Shown: in pieces, positions 45,282 through 54,973 of the stretch
Layout: every line of letters begins with the position of its first letter
Position numbering within the stretch: the first letter of the stretch is position 1
Assembly: GCA_943787405.1 (NCBI GenBank)
Contig: CALSMH010000002.1
Location: 114,766 to 178,765, forward strand
Length of the DNA: 64,000 nt
Reading direction: 5' to 3'
From: an uncultured Nitrosomonadaceae bacterium
GTDB lineage: Bacteria > Pseudomonadota > Gammaproteobacteria > Burkholderiales > Nitrosomonadaceae
The notes under the pieces: model-generated
Databases searched by the model: none
The model's input: only the letters and a program-made list of their open reading frames with translations
Told to the model about the DNA's origin: nothing
Translations under genes and position numbers: made by a program

Positions 45282-46184
45282 ATGAATAACAAACACCTGG
45301 TAATAAAAGACTTCAACATTTTTGCCGGTGCATTCGTAAACCGAAGTAGCGAAAGACGAAGAGATTCTGTGTGGCTAGAACAGGCCGCCACGAGCACAGA
45401 TAGTCGTTTCGTTGTAGTTTGGGGAGAAAAATGTCTGGTTGGCGGTGATTCGCCACATTTAGTGTTACTACAAAGGGTGCAGATAGAAAGCTACATCAAT
45501 CATGAACACCTGATCTTTCTTGGTCTATTTCGTGACCAAGCAATATTTGCTGTCGCGATTGTCTCTGAGCTGGCGCTACCATTCTCTAAATTTGGTGTTT
45601 TCCAAGACCTACACTTTATTGGCGCGGGCTTGCCACATGACGAAGCAAATCTAGCAGCACATGCGCGTGCGTTGGTATTGTGGCATCAGTCACAGCTTTT
45701 TTGCGGTGTATGTGGATCGCAGACAAAGCAAGATAGTGGTGGAAATTCCAGAATATGTATTGGTTGTGGCAAGAGGTTATTTCCACGCGTTGACCCGGCG
45801 ATTATAGTGCTGGTATCTGATGGTGAGCGCTGTTTACTTGGAAGAAAAGAACATTGGCCAGAAGGGAGGTATTCAACTATTTCTGGGTTTGTAGAACCGG
45901 GTGAAAGCCTTGAAGATGGTGTGCGCCGAGAAGTATTTGAAGAGACTAATGTACAAGTCGGAAAAGTTAGCTATCATAGCTCGCAACCATGGCCATTTCC
46001 AGCAGCATTGATGCTTGGCTTTACTGCGGAGGCTGAGAGTCAGAATATTAAATTAAATGATGGTGAGCTCGAAGATGCTCGCTGGTTTACTCGAGAACAG
46101 CTTAGTACTGAAGGCATGAAGCTGCCTTTCCGTATTTCTATAGCACGGCGGCTAGTGGATCATTTCCTTGAGCAAGATAGCTAG
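45282..46184 (+). CDS. nudC: NAD+ diphosphatase (NADH pyrophosphatase, NudC-type)
   Basis: NudC cleaves NAD(H) and can remove NAD caps from RNA. The 300-residue protein has a central zinc ribbon (CGVCGSQTK then CIGCGKRLFPRVDPA), the Nudix box GFVEPGESLEDGVRREVFEE with TN, and the SQPWPFPAALMLGF motif that defines the NADH subfamily. The ATG at 45282 is preferred over an in-frame TTG at 45249; the N-terminal domain is longer than in E. coli. Stand-alone gene. Confidence 0.93.
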   Translation: MNNKHLVIKDFNIFAGAFVNRSSERRRDSVWLEQAATSTDSRFVVVWGEKCLVGGDSPHLVLLQRVQIESYINHEHLIFLGLFRDQAIFAVAIVSELALPFSKFGVFQDLHFIGAGLPHDEANLAAHARALVLWHQSQLFCGVCGSQTKQDSGGNSRICIGCGKRLFPRVDPAIIVLVSDGERCLLGRKEHWPEGRYSTISGFVEPGESLEDGVRREVFEETNVQVGKVSYHSSQPWPFPAALMLGFTAEAESQNIKLNDGELEDARWFTREQLSTEGMKLPFRISIARRLVDHFLEQDS

Positions 46185-46362
46185 GAGCTGGCTACTTGGT
46201 TTCAACGTTAGTGTCAGTGGAATTCTCGCTACCCATCATTCTTTGTAATCTAGGCTATTTTATGTAAGACCAAAAAGTACACACTTGTATTTCATTAATC
46301 TATAAGAGCATGGTGTATCACGTTCTATCCAATTCAAAATAAATCAGGGAGCGGAGTTTTCT

Positions 46363-47091
46363 ATGAATAAATTTCTGATTTTGATTCTTTCTTTATTTCT
46401 TACCAGCTGCGCTCACTCTGACTGGCGAACTGCTGATCGTAGCAGTGCCAATATTGCGCCGCTACCTGCTGAAACTAAAGAAGCTATCGTTCATATCTAT
46501 GTGGCCCGAACTTTTAATTGGCATAAATATTTAGCTGTTCATTCATGGGTGGCTTTTAAAGAAAAGGATGCTAAGGGGTATATGGTCTATCATGTCATCG
46601 GCTGGCGTGCACGTAATGGAGGTGAATCCGTTATAGGTAAAAAGGATATCCCCGACAGAAAATGGTTTGGTAGTATTCCCGAACTGATAACAGATGTTCG
46701 TGGTAAGAAAGCTGAAGCTGCAATTTCCCAAATTAAAGCTGCCATTCAGTCCTATAAATACCAAAATTCTTATAGACTGTACCCAGGCCCAAATAGCAAT
46801 TCGTTTATTTCACATATCATTCGGAATGTAGACGAGCTTCAGGTGGAATTGCCACCGAATGCTGTAGGTAAAGATTGGCTGAATGGCGGGAAGTTATTTG
46901 CTATGTCAGAATCTGGAACTGGTGTTCAGGTTTCAATTTTTGGTCTTTTAGGGGTCACACTAGGCCTTGCTGAGGGGATAGAATTCAATATATTGGGTCT
47001 TAGTTTTGGGTTGGATATTTTAAGTCCGGCTATTAAGCTGCCAGCTGTAGGCCGATTAGGCTTTAAGGACGCTCCAGTATTTAATGACTAA
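46363..47091 (+). CDS. DUF3750 lipoprotein
   Basis: A 242-residue protein with lipobox FLTSC (Cys16). The DUF3750 pattern is visible in HIYVARTFNWHKYLAVHSWV, KGYMVYHVIGWRARNGGESV, LIT then SNSFISHIIRNVDELQVELP and PNAVGKDW, with conserved His, Ser and Asn residues that suggest a papain-like or transpeptidase-like hydrolase fold. A possible role in envelope peptide bonds is inferred only. Stand-alone. Confidence 0.82.
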   Translation: MNKFLILILSLFLTSCAHSDWRTADRSSANIAPLPAETKEAIVHIYVARTFNWHKYLAVHSWVAFKEKDAKGYMVYHVIGWRARNGGESVIGKKDIPDRKWFGSIPELITDVRGKKAEAAISQIKAAIQSYKYQNSYRLYPGPNSNSFISHIIRNVDELQVELPPNAVGKDWLNGGKLFAMSESGTGVQVSIFGLLGVTLGLAEGIEFNILGLSFGLDILSPAIKLPAVGRLGFKDAPVFND

Positions 47092-47344
47092 AGATCTGAA
47101 AATAAGGATAATTAAGTATGATTACTATTTATGACTCACCCAAGTCTAGCTTAGGATGATGTTTTTGGTGCTTAGAAAAGATAGAAGAAACATATAATGC
47201 TAGCTCAATTAATCTTAAAGAAAAAGAATACAAATCCATATCCACATCATATTTAAGAATAAACCCCTAGCGATTTGTGTATTTATGAAGCTCCTAGTTA
47301 CTTGTAACAATTATAATTTTTAAGACGATGGGATATTTACCAGA

Positions 47345-48973
47345 ATGACTATTGATAAAAATAGCAGAAAGTCTATTAGTCGTGAAATCTTATTTAATTC
47401 CAAGTTAAATAAAGGTTCTGCTTTTACTATTGAGGAGCGTAAAGAATATCATCTTCATGGTCTTGTGCCTGCTGCAATTTGTACACAGGAAATACAAATG
47501 ACTAGGGTTCTAGAAAATTTGCGCTGTAAAACAAACGATATTGAACGCTACAATTTTCTTATGTCATTGCTCGGACGCAATGAACGCTTATTTTACAAAG
47601 TGTTGATTGAAAATATAGAAGAATTAATGCCTATAGTATATACCCCAACAGTTGGGCAGGCTTGCCAGGAATATGGACATATTTTTCGTCGTGCCCGTGG
47701 ATTCTTTATCACGCCAGATGATCGCGGTCAGATTGAGGAAATGCTTAGTAATTGGCCTGAGAGGGATATTCGTCTGATTGTTGTAACTGATGGTGAGCGT
47801 ATTCTTGGTTTGGGTGATCTAGGCGTTAACGGCATAGGTATTCCGATAGGAAAATTGGCATTGTATTCTGCCTGTGCAGGTATTCCACCACATCAGTGTA
47901 TGCCGGTCATACTAGATGTAGGAACAAATAATAAAGAGCTCCGTGATGATCCACTATATCTCGGGATCAATCGGTTGCGCCTAAAGGGCGAAGCATACAA
48001 TTCTTTAGTTGATGAGTTTGTTAGCGCCGTCCAAAATATTTTCCCCAAGGTGCTGATTCAGTTTGAGGATTTTCTGACACCTAATGCTTATAAATTATTA
48101 CAGCGTTATCGACACAGCGTAGCCTGTTTTAACGATGATATCCAAGGCACATCAGCTATGGCTCTTGCTGGCGTGCTGGCCTCTTGCAGAATTACGGGTG
48201 TAAAATTTTCAGATCTCCGAATTATGCTATTGGGAGCCGGTTCTGCAGCGACAGGCATTGCCAACCTCATTCAGGCTGCTTTACGCAATACAGGACTTTC
48301 TAAAGAAGCAGCAAGAGATAGACTTTGGCTTGTTGATCAGTACGGCCTGATTGTTGCCGATCGTGATGATTTGGCTTCACATAATTTACCTTACGCAAGG
48401 GCTACTCAACAAATTACTCTAAATAAGTCTATCGAGATGGCTAGACCGCACGTTTTGATTGGTGCGACAGGGGCCTCAGGTGCTTTTACCCAAGATGTTG
48501 TGAAGTTAATGGCTGGAATTAATAAGAACCCCGTTATTTTTGCCCTATCTAATCCTACATCGAAATCTGAATGTACGGCCGAGCAAGCTTATCAATGGAG
48601 TGACGGTCAAGCTGTTTTTGCTAGTGGGAGCCCATTTCTCCCCGTTGTCTATGGGGATAATATCCTGAATCCAGGTCAAGGCAATAATGCATATATATTT
48701 CCTGGGATTGGTTTGGGCATCATTGCTAGCGATTCAATCAGAGTTAGTGAAGAAATGTTTCTTGCTGCGGCTAAAGTTCTATCAGAATTAGTAGATGAGG
48801 CTGACCTTAAGTCAGGAAATGTTTTTCCACCATTATCTCAAATGCGATATATTTCTTTAAAAATAGCCATAGCAGTGGCAGAGTGTGCTTATAAACAAGG
48901 GCTTGCCAGAAAACCACAGCCACCATCACTCCAAGTAATGATTGAGGAGACGATGTACGATCCAAGCTATTGA
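47345..48973 (+). CDS. maeA: NAD-dependent malic enzyme
   Basis: Malic enzyme oxidatively decarboxylates malate to pyruvate. The 542-residue protein has the signature YTPTVGQACQEYGHIFRRAR, the catalytic VTDGERILGLGDLGVNGIGI, substrate helix CFNDDIQGTSAMALAG, and the dinucleotide fold GAGSAATGIANLIQ. The C-terminal PPLSQMRYISLKIAIAVAEC is typical. The length and motifs favour the NAD (MaeA) class over short MaeB. In an autotroph it links the C4 pool to pyruvate. Confidence 0.94.
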   Translation: MTIDKNSRKSISREILFNSKLNKGSAFTIEERKEYHLHGLVPAAICTQEIQMTRVLENLRCKTNDIERYNFLMSLLGRNERLFYKVLIENIEELMPIVYTPTVGQACQEYGHIFRRARGFFITPDDRGQIEEMLSNWPERDIRLIVVTDGERILGLGDLGVNGIGIPIGKLALYSACAGIPPHQCMPVILDVGTNNKELRDDPLYLGINRLRLKGEAYNSLVDEFVSAVQNIFPKVLIQFEDFLTPNAYKLLQRYRHSVACFNDDIQGTSAMALAGVLASCRITGVKFSDLRIMLLGAGSAATGIANLIQAALRNTGLSKEAARDRLWLVDQYGLIVADRDDLASHNLPYARATQQITLNKSIEMARPHVLIGATGASGAFTQDVVKLMAGINKNPVIFALSNPTSKSECTAEQAYQWSDGQAVFASGSPFLPVVYGDNILNPGQGNNAYIFPGIGLGIIASDSIRVSEEMFLAAAKVLSELVDEADLKSGNVFPPLSQMRYISLKIAIAVAECAYKQGLARKPQPPSLQVMIEETMYDPSY

Positions 48974-49017
48974 ACGCCTCTACATATAAATATTTTCCAT
49001 AAATCAAGTGAAATGGA

Positions 49018-49590
49018 ATGAAAATTGATCATAATAGATTTAATCTTGCTATATCTCTATTTGATGAGCTAAATAGAGAAGACCCTAATCGTGAATTTAT
49101 AAACGGAAAAGAAGAACCAAAAGAGCTTCTTTATGCGCAAAGAGTAACAACGATGCTCAAAGGCTATGTGTCAAATCCATCAGAAGTATTGCAGTTAGCT
49201 GCTAGATGCCAGCATATACAGCGATGGAAAATTGAGCGTAAAAGTTTCCCTATGACAAAGCCAGGATATTATCAATGGCGCACAAGTCTTAGAGAGCTCC
49301 ATGCAAAGACAGCTGAAAAAATTCTTAGAGAAGTAGGTTATGAAGAAAATATAATTGATCGCGTTTGTGCATTACTTAAAAAAGAGGGATTGAAAACAGA
49401 TATCGAATCTCAGGCTTTGGAGGATGTGGTTGTGTTGGTATTTATAGAAAATTATTTACAAGAATTTACCAATAAGCATGGTAATTTTGATGAAACTAAG
49501 ATTAAGGATATTGTAGATAAGTCATTAAAAAAGATGACGGCAAAGGGAAGACTGACAGCATTAACTATGATCAAACTATCTGTATCATAA
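49018..49590 (+). CDS. DUF4202 family protein
   Basis: The 190-residue soluble protein matches DUF4202: FNLAISLFDELNREDPNREF, KELLYAQRVTTMLK, LAARCQHIQRWKIERKSFPM and YYQWRTSLRELHA, with a C-terminal helix bundle. The CQHIxRW and HA histidines suggest an HD-like metal site. The family is common in autotrophic and sulfur-metabolising bacteria, with no assigned function. The gene follows maeA by 44 bp and may share its transcript. Confidence 0.86.
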   Translation: MKIDHNRFNLAISLFDELNREDPNREFINGKEEPKELLYAQRVTTMLKGYVSNPSEVLQLAARCQHIQRWKIERKSFPMTKPGYYQWRTSLRELHAKTAEKILREVGYEENIIDRVCALLKKEGLKTDIESQALEDVVVLVFIENYLQEFTNKHGNFDETKIKDIVDKSLKKMTAKGRLTALTMIKLSVS

Positions 49591-49735
49591 TTGTTAATAT
49601 TATGATAAATAAAGATTAATTGCTAAGGAAAAGTATCCCCATTAAGCTGTAGTATTATAAGATTCATTAAATGAGAAAATGATTTTTGCTCTTTAAATCC
49701 TTACTTACCTTCATTATTTAATTGGGAAAATTCTT

Positions 49736-49963
49736 ATGGCGGCAGCAAAGAAAGGGAGTCAGTCACAAAAAAAGGCCAAAGCATCTGCTAAAAAGAAAGC
49801 TTCTGCATCTGCTAGAAAGAATGTTGCAATGGCTAAAAAACCAGCAACAGAATATTTTGGATCACAGGCTAAATACCCATCTAATTTAGGATTGAATGAT
49901 AAATCTAAAAATAGAGGTGCAGATCGTATGCGAAGTACCGGTTCAAATAGTAGAGGAAGGTAA
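49736..49963 (+). CDS. Small basic Lys/Ala-rich protein (histone H1-like character)
   Basis: The 75 residues are strongly basic: the first 38 alternate Ala, Lys and Ser (KKAKASAKKKASASARKNVA), then a more ordered AKYPSNLGLNDKSKNRGADR and an Arg/Gly/Ser tail (STGSNSRGR). The composition recalls H1-like nucleoid proteins and ribosome-associated tails. No family is certain. Standing alone between DUF4202 and a lipoprotein gene. Confidence 0.6.
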   Translation: MAAAKKGSQSQKKAKASAKKKASASARKNVAMAKKPATEYFGSQAKYPSNLGLNDKSKNRGADRMRSTGSNSRGR

Positions 49964-50170
49964 CTCTACCTCGGTAAATTTGAACTAACTTTAAAAAATG
50001 CTTCACTTGCAGACCTTTACTGATGGTAGCGTTAATATTAAATTAAAGTTCAGGTATGGTGCTTATTTAGTATAGTTTTACTCAGATGCGCCATTTTTAT
50101 TTAATATAAAATATATAGTTATATAATTAATTTAATGTTTAAGTTAAGGTGATTACTCAAGGAAATATTA

Positions 50171-50530
50171 ATGGCTAGATATTACAGAATTAAAACTATC
50201 TCCATGGTATTGGCAATCAGTAGTTTGCTGATTTTATTGCCGAGCTGTAACGAAAAAGGTTCCGCAGAGAAAATTGGAGAGAAAATTGATAATACTGTAG
50301 AAAGTATAACGGAAGAGCTTGATGAAGCGGCAAAGAATACTTCTAAAGAACTTGATAAAGCAGTAAAAGCCGCTTCTGAGAAACTTGATGAAGCAGCAAA
50401 GAAGACTAGTAAGAGGGTTGAAGAAGTTAGTGACAATATTTTTAATGTAGTAGAAGCTGCGAAGGAAACGAGTGAGAAAATTGAAAAGGTTAGTGACGGC
50501 ATTCGGAATGCTGTCACTAAAGATGAATGA
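50171..50530 (+). CDS. Coiled-coil lipoprotein
   Basis: A 119-residue protein with lipobox LLPSC, then a mature part that is one long amphipathic helix of 11-residue-like repeats (KIGEKIDNTVESITEELDEA, AAKNTSKELDKAVKAASEKL, DEAAKKTSKRVEEV), as in apolipoprotein- or LEA-like helices. It should coat or link membrane surfaces. Function unknown. Confidence 0.7.
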   Translation: MARYYRIKTISMVLAISSLLILLPSCNEKGSAEKIGEKIDNTVESITEELDEAAKNTSKELDKAVKAASEKLDEAAKKTSKRVEEVSDNIFNVVEAAKETSEKIEKVSDGIRNAVTKDE

Positions 50531-50668
50531 AATTTAATTGCTGTAATTCTTTTTCTAAAATTGGAACTTAGAACTTTCTTGTTCTTTAAAATATAGACTT
50601 GCCAGTAATTTCGTACTTTTTGTAAGGGAAGAAGAGATATTTTAGTTTATCCAAATAAATTTACCCAT

Positions 50669-50704
50669 TAAAAAAGCCCAACATAAAAATGCTGGGCTTT
50701 TTTA
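50669..50704 (-). terminator. cspA intrinsic terminator
   Basis: AAAAAAGCCCA pairs with TGGGCTTTTTT around a 13-nt loop. The T-run on the minus strand follows cspA, and the A-run allows bidirectional use for the convergent lipoprotein gene. Confidence 0.85.
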
Positions 50705-50717
50705 AGACAAAAAATGA

Positions 50718-50921
50718 TCAAAGAGCTTGAATATTTGATGCTTGCTTACCTTTTTCACCTTGTGTTACGTCAAAGGAGATTTTTTGACCCTCTGTTAGAG
50801 TTTTAAAACCACCCATATTGATTGCTGAAAAATGAGCGAATAAATCTTCACCACCATCATCAGGAGTAACAAAACCAAAACCTTTAGAATCGTTAAACCA
50901 TTTAACTGTACCTGTTGCCAT
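50718..50921 (-). CDS. cspA: Cold-shock family RNA/DNA-binding protein
   Basis: The 67-residue protein is a single cold-shock domain with RNP1 KGFGFV and RNP2 DLFAHF (starting [20 protein letters not shown]). CSPs bind single-stranded nucleic acids and melt RNA structure. The 5' side is long, about 380 bp to the next gene, as is typical of regulated cspA transcripts. It is divergent from rhlE, an RNA helicase gene, a pairing that suits cold or RNA-structure stress. Confidence 0.95.
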   Translation of the reverse strand: MATGTVKWFNDSKGFGFVTPDDGGEDLFAHFSAINMGGFKTLTEGQKISFDVTQGEKGKQASNIQAL

Positions 50922-51301
50922 GTAATTACTTCCTTTTTAAAAAATAACGGGAAAAACTCCCGAGAACTATCTGATTCGAAGTTTTTACAAGGACTCACAC
51001 GGATTCACAAGGAATAACACGGAATAACAGTACTGCAAAAACTCTTAAACAAATACCTACTTTAATTTACTCTTATTTTTATAGAAAGTAAATATATTTA
51101 TTAATTATAGATTCCAAGTAATATTTCTTTATTTATTAGTAAACTAAGTTTAGTAAGAGAATTTATATAAACTCAGCTTGAACACAGGAAAAGTGTTAAA
51201 TTAGAGGGTTATTTTTATTTCATTTATTCGCTATTTGCCGGCTTGAACGTGCAATTTTATGCATCTAGGGTGTGTGGGTAATATATATTTCTTAGGGTTC
51301 T
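50922..51301. promoter_or_regulatory. Divergent cspA/rhlE promoter region with short repeats
   Basis: No gene is seen in this 380-bp AT-rich gap. Near the cspA side (about 50990-51030) short direct repeats occur: GGACTCACAC-GGATTCACAA and GGAATAACAC-GGAATAACAG, placed in the presumed cspA 5' leader. An imperfect hairpin GGGAAAAACTCCC lies near 50950. The leader may be a folded thermosensor as in E. coli cspA, but the sequence is not obviously related. Confidence 0.45.
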
Positions 51302-52585
51302 ATGTCTTTTATTTCTTTTGGTTTGTCCGATGATATTATTCGGGCCGTCACTGAACGAGGGTACACAATTCCTACTCCTATTCAGCTGGAATCAATTCCC
51401 GCAATACTTTCTGGTAGAGATTTGCTTGCTGGTGCGCAAACTGGAACTGGTAAGACTGCAGGGTTTACTTTGCCAATTCTGCATAAACTGTCGGATAAAA
51501 ATATTAAGGGCCCTTCTAGCGGTCGGCCACCAATACGCTCGCTTATTCTTGTTCCCACCAGAGAACTTGCGGCACAAGTTGAAGAGAGTGTTTATGATTA
51601 CAGCAAGTATCTGAAACTAAATTCGATGGTAATGATTGGTGGGATCAACATTAAGAAACAAATTTCCCGCCTAAGAAGTCGTGTTGATATTCTAGTTGCA
51701 ACTCCAGGGCGGCTACTAGATCATGTTCAGCAAAAAAATTTAGACTTGTCTCATATTCAAATTCTTGTTTTGGATGAAGCCGATCGCATGCTAGATATGG
51801 GCTTTATTCGTGATATCAGAAAGATACTTAAATTACTGCCTGAGCAACGTCAAAATCTTCTTTTTTCCGCCACTCTTTCTAATGAGATTCAATTGTTAGC
51901 TGAAGACCTACTCAATAAACCAGTTATGATTGAGGTAGCACAGCGAAATGCTACTGCTGATAAGGTGACGCATGTGGTTCATCCGGTTGATCGTGAGCGA
52001 AAACGTAATTTACTTGTTCATCTTATTAAGAGAAATCGTTGGAAACAGGTACTCGTATTCACTCGGACAAAGCATGGCGCTAATAAATTGGCAGAATATT
52101 TAGTTACAAATAGCATACGATCACTTGCGATACACGGAAATAAGAGCCAATCAGCACGTACCCGGGCACTAGCAGAATTTAAAACAGGAAGCTTACAAGT
52201 TCTGGTTGCAACAGATATTGCTGCACGTGGAATCGATATCAACGAGCTGCCACATGTAGTAAATTTCGATCTTCCTAGTGTTGCAGAAGATTATGTCCAT
52301 CGTATTGGTCGTACCGGTCGAGCTGGAGCAGAAGGCGATGCTGTGTCACTAGTGTGTGTGGATGAACACAAATTACTGGCAGATATTATGAGGGTTATTA
52401 AATGCGATTTACCTAGCATGGTTATCAAGGGATTTGAGCCAGATCCAAAAATTAAAGCTGAACCAATAAAGAATGGACGTAGTAGGGCACCTCGTGGTGT
52501 AACATTTAAACCTAAAATGTCGAAGAAACGAAGGTTTGTAAAATCACCAACTAAGAATTTACCTGTTTCTAGAAATCGCCATTAA
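51302..52585 (+). CDS. rhlE: DEAD-box ATP-dependent RNA helicase, RhlE-like
   Basis: The 427-residue protein carries the DEAD-box set: Q motif [61 protein letters not shown], and the second domain with [22 protein letters not shown] and [13 protein letters not shown]. The short basic C-terminus ([18 protein letters not shown]) fits RhlE, which acts in ribosome assembly and RNA turnover. Confidence 0.95.
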   Translation: MSFISFGLSDDIIRAVTERGYTIPTPIQLESIPAILSGRDLLAGAQTGTGKTAGFTLPILHKLSDKNIKGPSSGRPPIRSLILVPTRELAAQVEESVYDYSKYLKLNSMVMIGGINIKKQISRLRSRVDILVATPGRLLDHVQQKNLDLSHIQILVLDEADRMLDMGFIRDIRKILKLLPEQRQNLLFSATLSNEIQLLAEDLLNKPVMIEVAQRNATADKVTHVVHPVDRERKRNLLVHLIKRNRWKQVLVFTRTKHGANKLAEYLVTNSIRSLAIHGNKSQSARTRALAEFKTGSLQVLVATDIAARGIDINELPHVVNFDLPSVAEDYVHRIGRTGRAGAEGDAVSLVCVDEHKLLADIMRVIKCDLPSMVIKGFEPDPKIKAEPIKNGRSRAPRGVTFKPKMSKKRRFVKSPTKNLPVSRNRH

Positions 52586-53289
52586 TTATAAATAGTCCAG
52601 AGATAAGATTTAGTGGTGAGCTAATTAGAGGGTGATGCCATATCCAGCCAGCTGCCCAGATTAGGAGCAACTCACTGGACAGGTAGTCACCGTAACAGCA
52701 CCAGGGTATCTTACCTGGCGGCCTTCATTTTAATATTGGGAGGAATCAAAATGAAGGACTTATATCCCGTCCAACGGGGATATTACTTTGAAAGCTAAAC
52801 TTCTATTTTGTTCCCTAAATATAATTATTTTTATAGTTTGCTAAATGGTTAATAGTAAAAAATGAAAAATACTTTATATTATCCATCGGTTAGCAATTAA
52901 CAGGTGAAATTTAAAGCTCCTAATAAATATAAGTCAGCGCTACGTTGCTATCATTTTTAAAATTATTTATTTCTATCAAGTCAATTAAGGGATAATTTTT
53001 GTTGTTATTCAGTAACATTCTGTTATATCGGTGAATATCTCTTGATGAAGGAATGAATAGTAGTTATAAAACTGTCAACTGGTTGGAATCTATTTAGGTT
53101 GGAGCATGCCTCTGGAGGATTTTTCTGTATTAGAAATAGTTATTAGTGGTTAGACTACGCTATAAAGCATAGGCTCTTATTTCTGGGGTACACTGACATA
53201 AAAGAACATTTGATGGTTTATCCAGAAGTGACTGTGATGATAAACATGGTAATTATTGCTGATACTGAAAAACACAATTGGAGGTCCAG
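52586..53289 (+). other. 700-bp gap with a structured element near 52.62-52.80 kb
   Basis: No long gene is seen. From 52630 to 52800 the DNA is less AT-rich and folds: CCAGG-GTATCTTA-CCTGG (52701-52718), a 10-bp inverted repeat around a ribosome site (52722-52757), and ATATCCCGT-CCA-ACGGGGATAT (52762-52783). The rest to 53289 is AT-rich with no obvious gene. The block could be a regulatory RNA, a mobile-element end (for example IS200/IS605-like) or a relic. Confidence 0.5.
52722..52757 (+). promoter_or_regulatory. Hairpin enclosing a Shine-Dalgarno and start codon
   Basis: CCTTCATTTT pairs with AAAATGAAGG across a 16-nt loop that holds GGGAGGA. The ATG at 52751 is in the right arm and starts a 15-codon frame (MKDLYPVQRGYYFES, stop at 52798). 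Such a fold would block translation until opened. No target gene is clear. Confidence 0.45.
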
Positions 53290-53790
53290 ATGATTTGGGC
53301 TGTAACAATAGTAATAATAGTATTGCTGTTTATTTATCCAAAGCAAACAGGACTCTTATTATTTGTTCTCTTAGTTGGTATTTGTATAGTTGCATTAATT
53401 GATTACTTAGTTTCGTACCAAAAAGAAAAGGAACAAAAGTTAGTTTCAGTAGCTGTTTCATATGACCCTAGCTCTTGCAGTAAAGATTCTCCACTATCTT
53501 TTAAAATTAAAAATAACAGTAAAAAAATAGTTAATAAGGTTAGTTGGAATATCATTGTTACAGCTAAGGGATCCAGTAGTAATATTGTTGACTATGAGTC
53601 CTTTCCAAGCTATCAGGGGGAATACTCTACAAGACATCATAGCGAGAGTTCTACACCATACTCAACACACAAAATTCTTATCCCTGGAGGGTTATCTTTA
53701 GTATGTTATAAAGCACCTTCGATTAGGGAAAAATTACCCTCACAAAATATTATTTGGAAAGTTAGCAATAAGTATTCTGAGTTCCAATAA
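53290..53790 (+). CDS. Membrane-anchored hypothetical protein
   Basis: The 166-residue protein starts at ATG 53290, which has GGAGG five bases upstream. Two hydrophobic helices (AVTIVIIVLLFIYPKQTGLL and LFVLLVGICIVALIDYLVSY) precede a periplasmic or cytoplasmic beta domain of about 110 residues (LSFKIKNNSKKIVNKVSWNI and PGGLSLVCYKAPSIREK). The domain has an Ig-like look (KIxN, L.L.P strands) reminiscent of DUF-type multidrug-transporter-linked proteins, but I cannot assign it. Stand-alone. Confidence 0.65.
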   Translation: MIWAVTIVIIVLLFIYPKQTGLLLFVLLVGICIVALIDYLVSYQKEKEQKLVSVAVSYDPSSCSKDSPLSFKIKNNSKKIVNKVSWNIIVTAKGSSSNIVDYESFPSYQGEYSTRHHSESSTPYSTHKILIPGGLSLVCYKAPSIREKLPSQNIIWKVSNKYSEFQ

Positions 53791-53904
53791 TATGTATGAT
53801 TGTTTGTTATTTCCCATACTAGATAATCTAAAAATTTGAATATCTACCCTGTGCCAGATGAGAATATACAAACTTATTGAAATAAACAGTGTAAACTTAT
53901 CCAT

Positions 53905-54306
53905 ATGAAACGAAATAAAATTTCTGCTAAGAGCATAATTGGAAAATCGCTCACTTATTATCGAGACAGAGGAAACAAGGGATTAACAAAAGATAACCTT
54001 GTTATGGCATTCAATGAAAAATTAATTAGGGATGTCTGGGCTAAAGGAGAAGTGGTTGGAAGCAATAATCCAGACGAGTACAGAAAAGATGAATGTGGTG
54101 CATGGATGTATTTCTCACACTATAGTAATAGAAACTCCCAGTATGGGTGGGAAATTGATCATATTGAGTTTGTAGATCATGTGGCCTCAAAAAATTTAAA
54201 TAATCTTCGTCCTCTTCAGTGGCAAAATAATGCCTGTAAAGGGTCTGGTGAACTTGCTTGTATCATTACGGCCAATAAAGAAAAAAACGGACCTACTAAG
54301 GTCTAG
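53905..54306 (+). CDS. HNH-type endonuclease-like protein
   Basis: The 133-residue protein ends in a compact HNH motif: GWEIDHIEFVDHVASKNLNN then LRPLQWQNNACKGSGELACI. The DH, the central N and the final N/K give the metal-binding His and general-base pattern. The N-terminal part (ISAKSIIGKSLTYYRDRGNK) is basic, probably DNA-contacting. It is a stand-alone gene with no restriction or toxin partner visible. It could be a homing-like or defence nuclease. Confidence 0.75.
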   Translation: MKRNKISAKSIIGKSLTYYRDRGNKGLTKDNLVMAFNEKLIRDVWAKGEVVGSNNPDEYRKDECGAWMYFSHYSNRNSQYGWEIDHIEFVDHVASKNLNNLRPLQWQNNACKGSGELACIITANKEKNGPTKV

Positions 54307-54649
54307 TAATGTAGCTGCATGGAAGTTTGTTACCTAATTAAATTTTTTGTTGTAAATAGCTGCTCAGAAAGATTCCAAAAAGAGCATTATTCTTCAGAGA
54401 AAGCAGCGATGGCTCTTGTCTAGTTCCTTAGGCAGGCTTGCTGGGAAAGTAAACATTAATGTATTGGTACAGCATCCGTTGGAAAGAATTGTCGCAGTGT
54501 ATTCAGAGAAATATTGTAGTAAATCTATGAAGTAATATTAATCAGTTCCCAATGTTGTCTGCCCTTGGGCATCACTTAACATAATAATCCTTAATGTAGT
54601 ATTATCTCTCATTTCTTTATAATATGATCTTGTATTGTAAAGATTACTA
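54307..54649 (+). other. Gap without recognisable gene
   Basis: The 340 bp between the HNH gene and the riboswitch contain no gene I can support. One short open stretch (about 54441-54535; GKVNINVLVQHPLERIVAVY) lacks a start and could be a remnant. The riboswitch promoter must lie towards the right end. Confidence 0.4.
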
Positions 54650-54850
54650 CTTGAGGTGTTCTGACGGCATCCGCCTAAAGAATTAAACGGGAAGCCGGTG
54701 CGTTTTGATTAAATTCAGAGCAATGCCGGCACTGCCCCCGCAACGGTAAATGAGGAAAGGATTTGCTTAATGCCACTGTGCTTAGTCATGGGAAGGTGCA
54801 AATCTAGGAGTAATCCGCTCATGAGTCCGGAGACCGGCCTGAAGTCAATA
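54650..54850 (+). promoter_or_regulatory. Adenosylcobalamin riboswitch
   Basis: The conserved core is visible in order: GGGAAGCCGGTGC (54689-54701), AATGCCGGCACTGCCCCCGC with AACGGTAA (54722-54749), GCCACTGTG, GGGAAGGTGC (54790-54799), and the B12 box with GAGTCCGGAGACCGGCCTG (54823-54841). These are landmarks of the class-I cobalamin aptamer. It precedes the btuB-btuM-cobO operon by 125 bp. A small hairpin CAGGCT-GTT-AGCCTG follows with no U-run, so control is more likely at translation initiation than by termination. Ligand binding should lower transporter expression. Confidence 0.95.
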
Positions 54851-54973
54851 TGTGTTATTGCGGCTGGGCAATATACAACACTATGACAGGCTGTTAGCCT
54901 GATCTGACTGTTTATTTCTGATTCCTTCCGCAATATTTATTAACGCGTGCGGGTGTGTACAGGGAAAAGAGTA

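Noticed and set aside
53905..54306. A restriction or toxin-antitoxin system around the HNH gene
   Set aside because: No methyltransferase, specificity, antitoxin or immunity gene is adjacent, so I report only the HNH protein.
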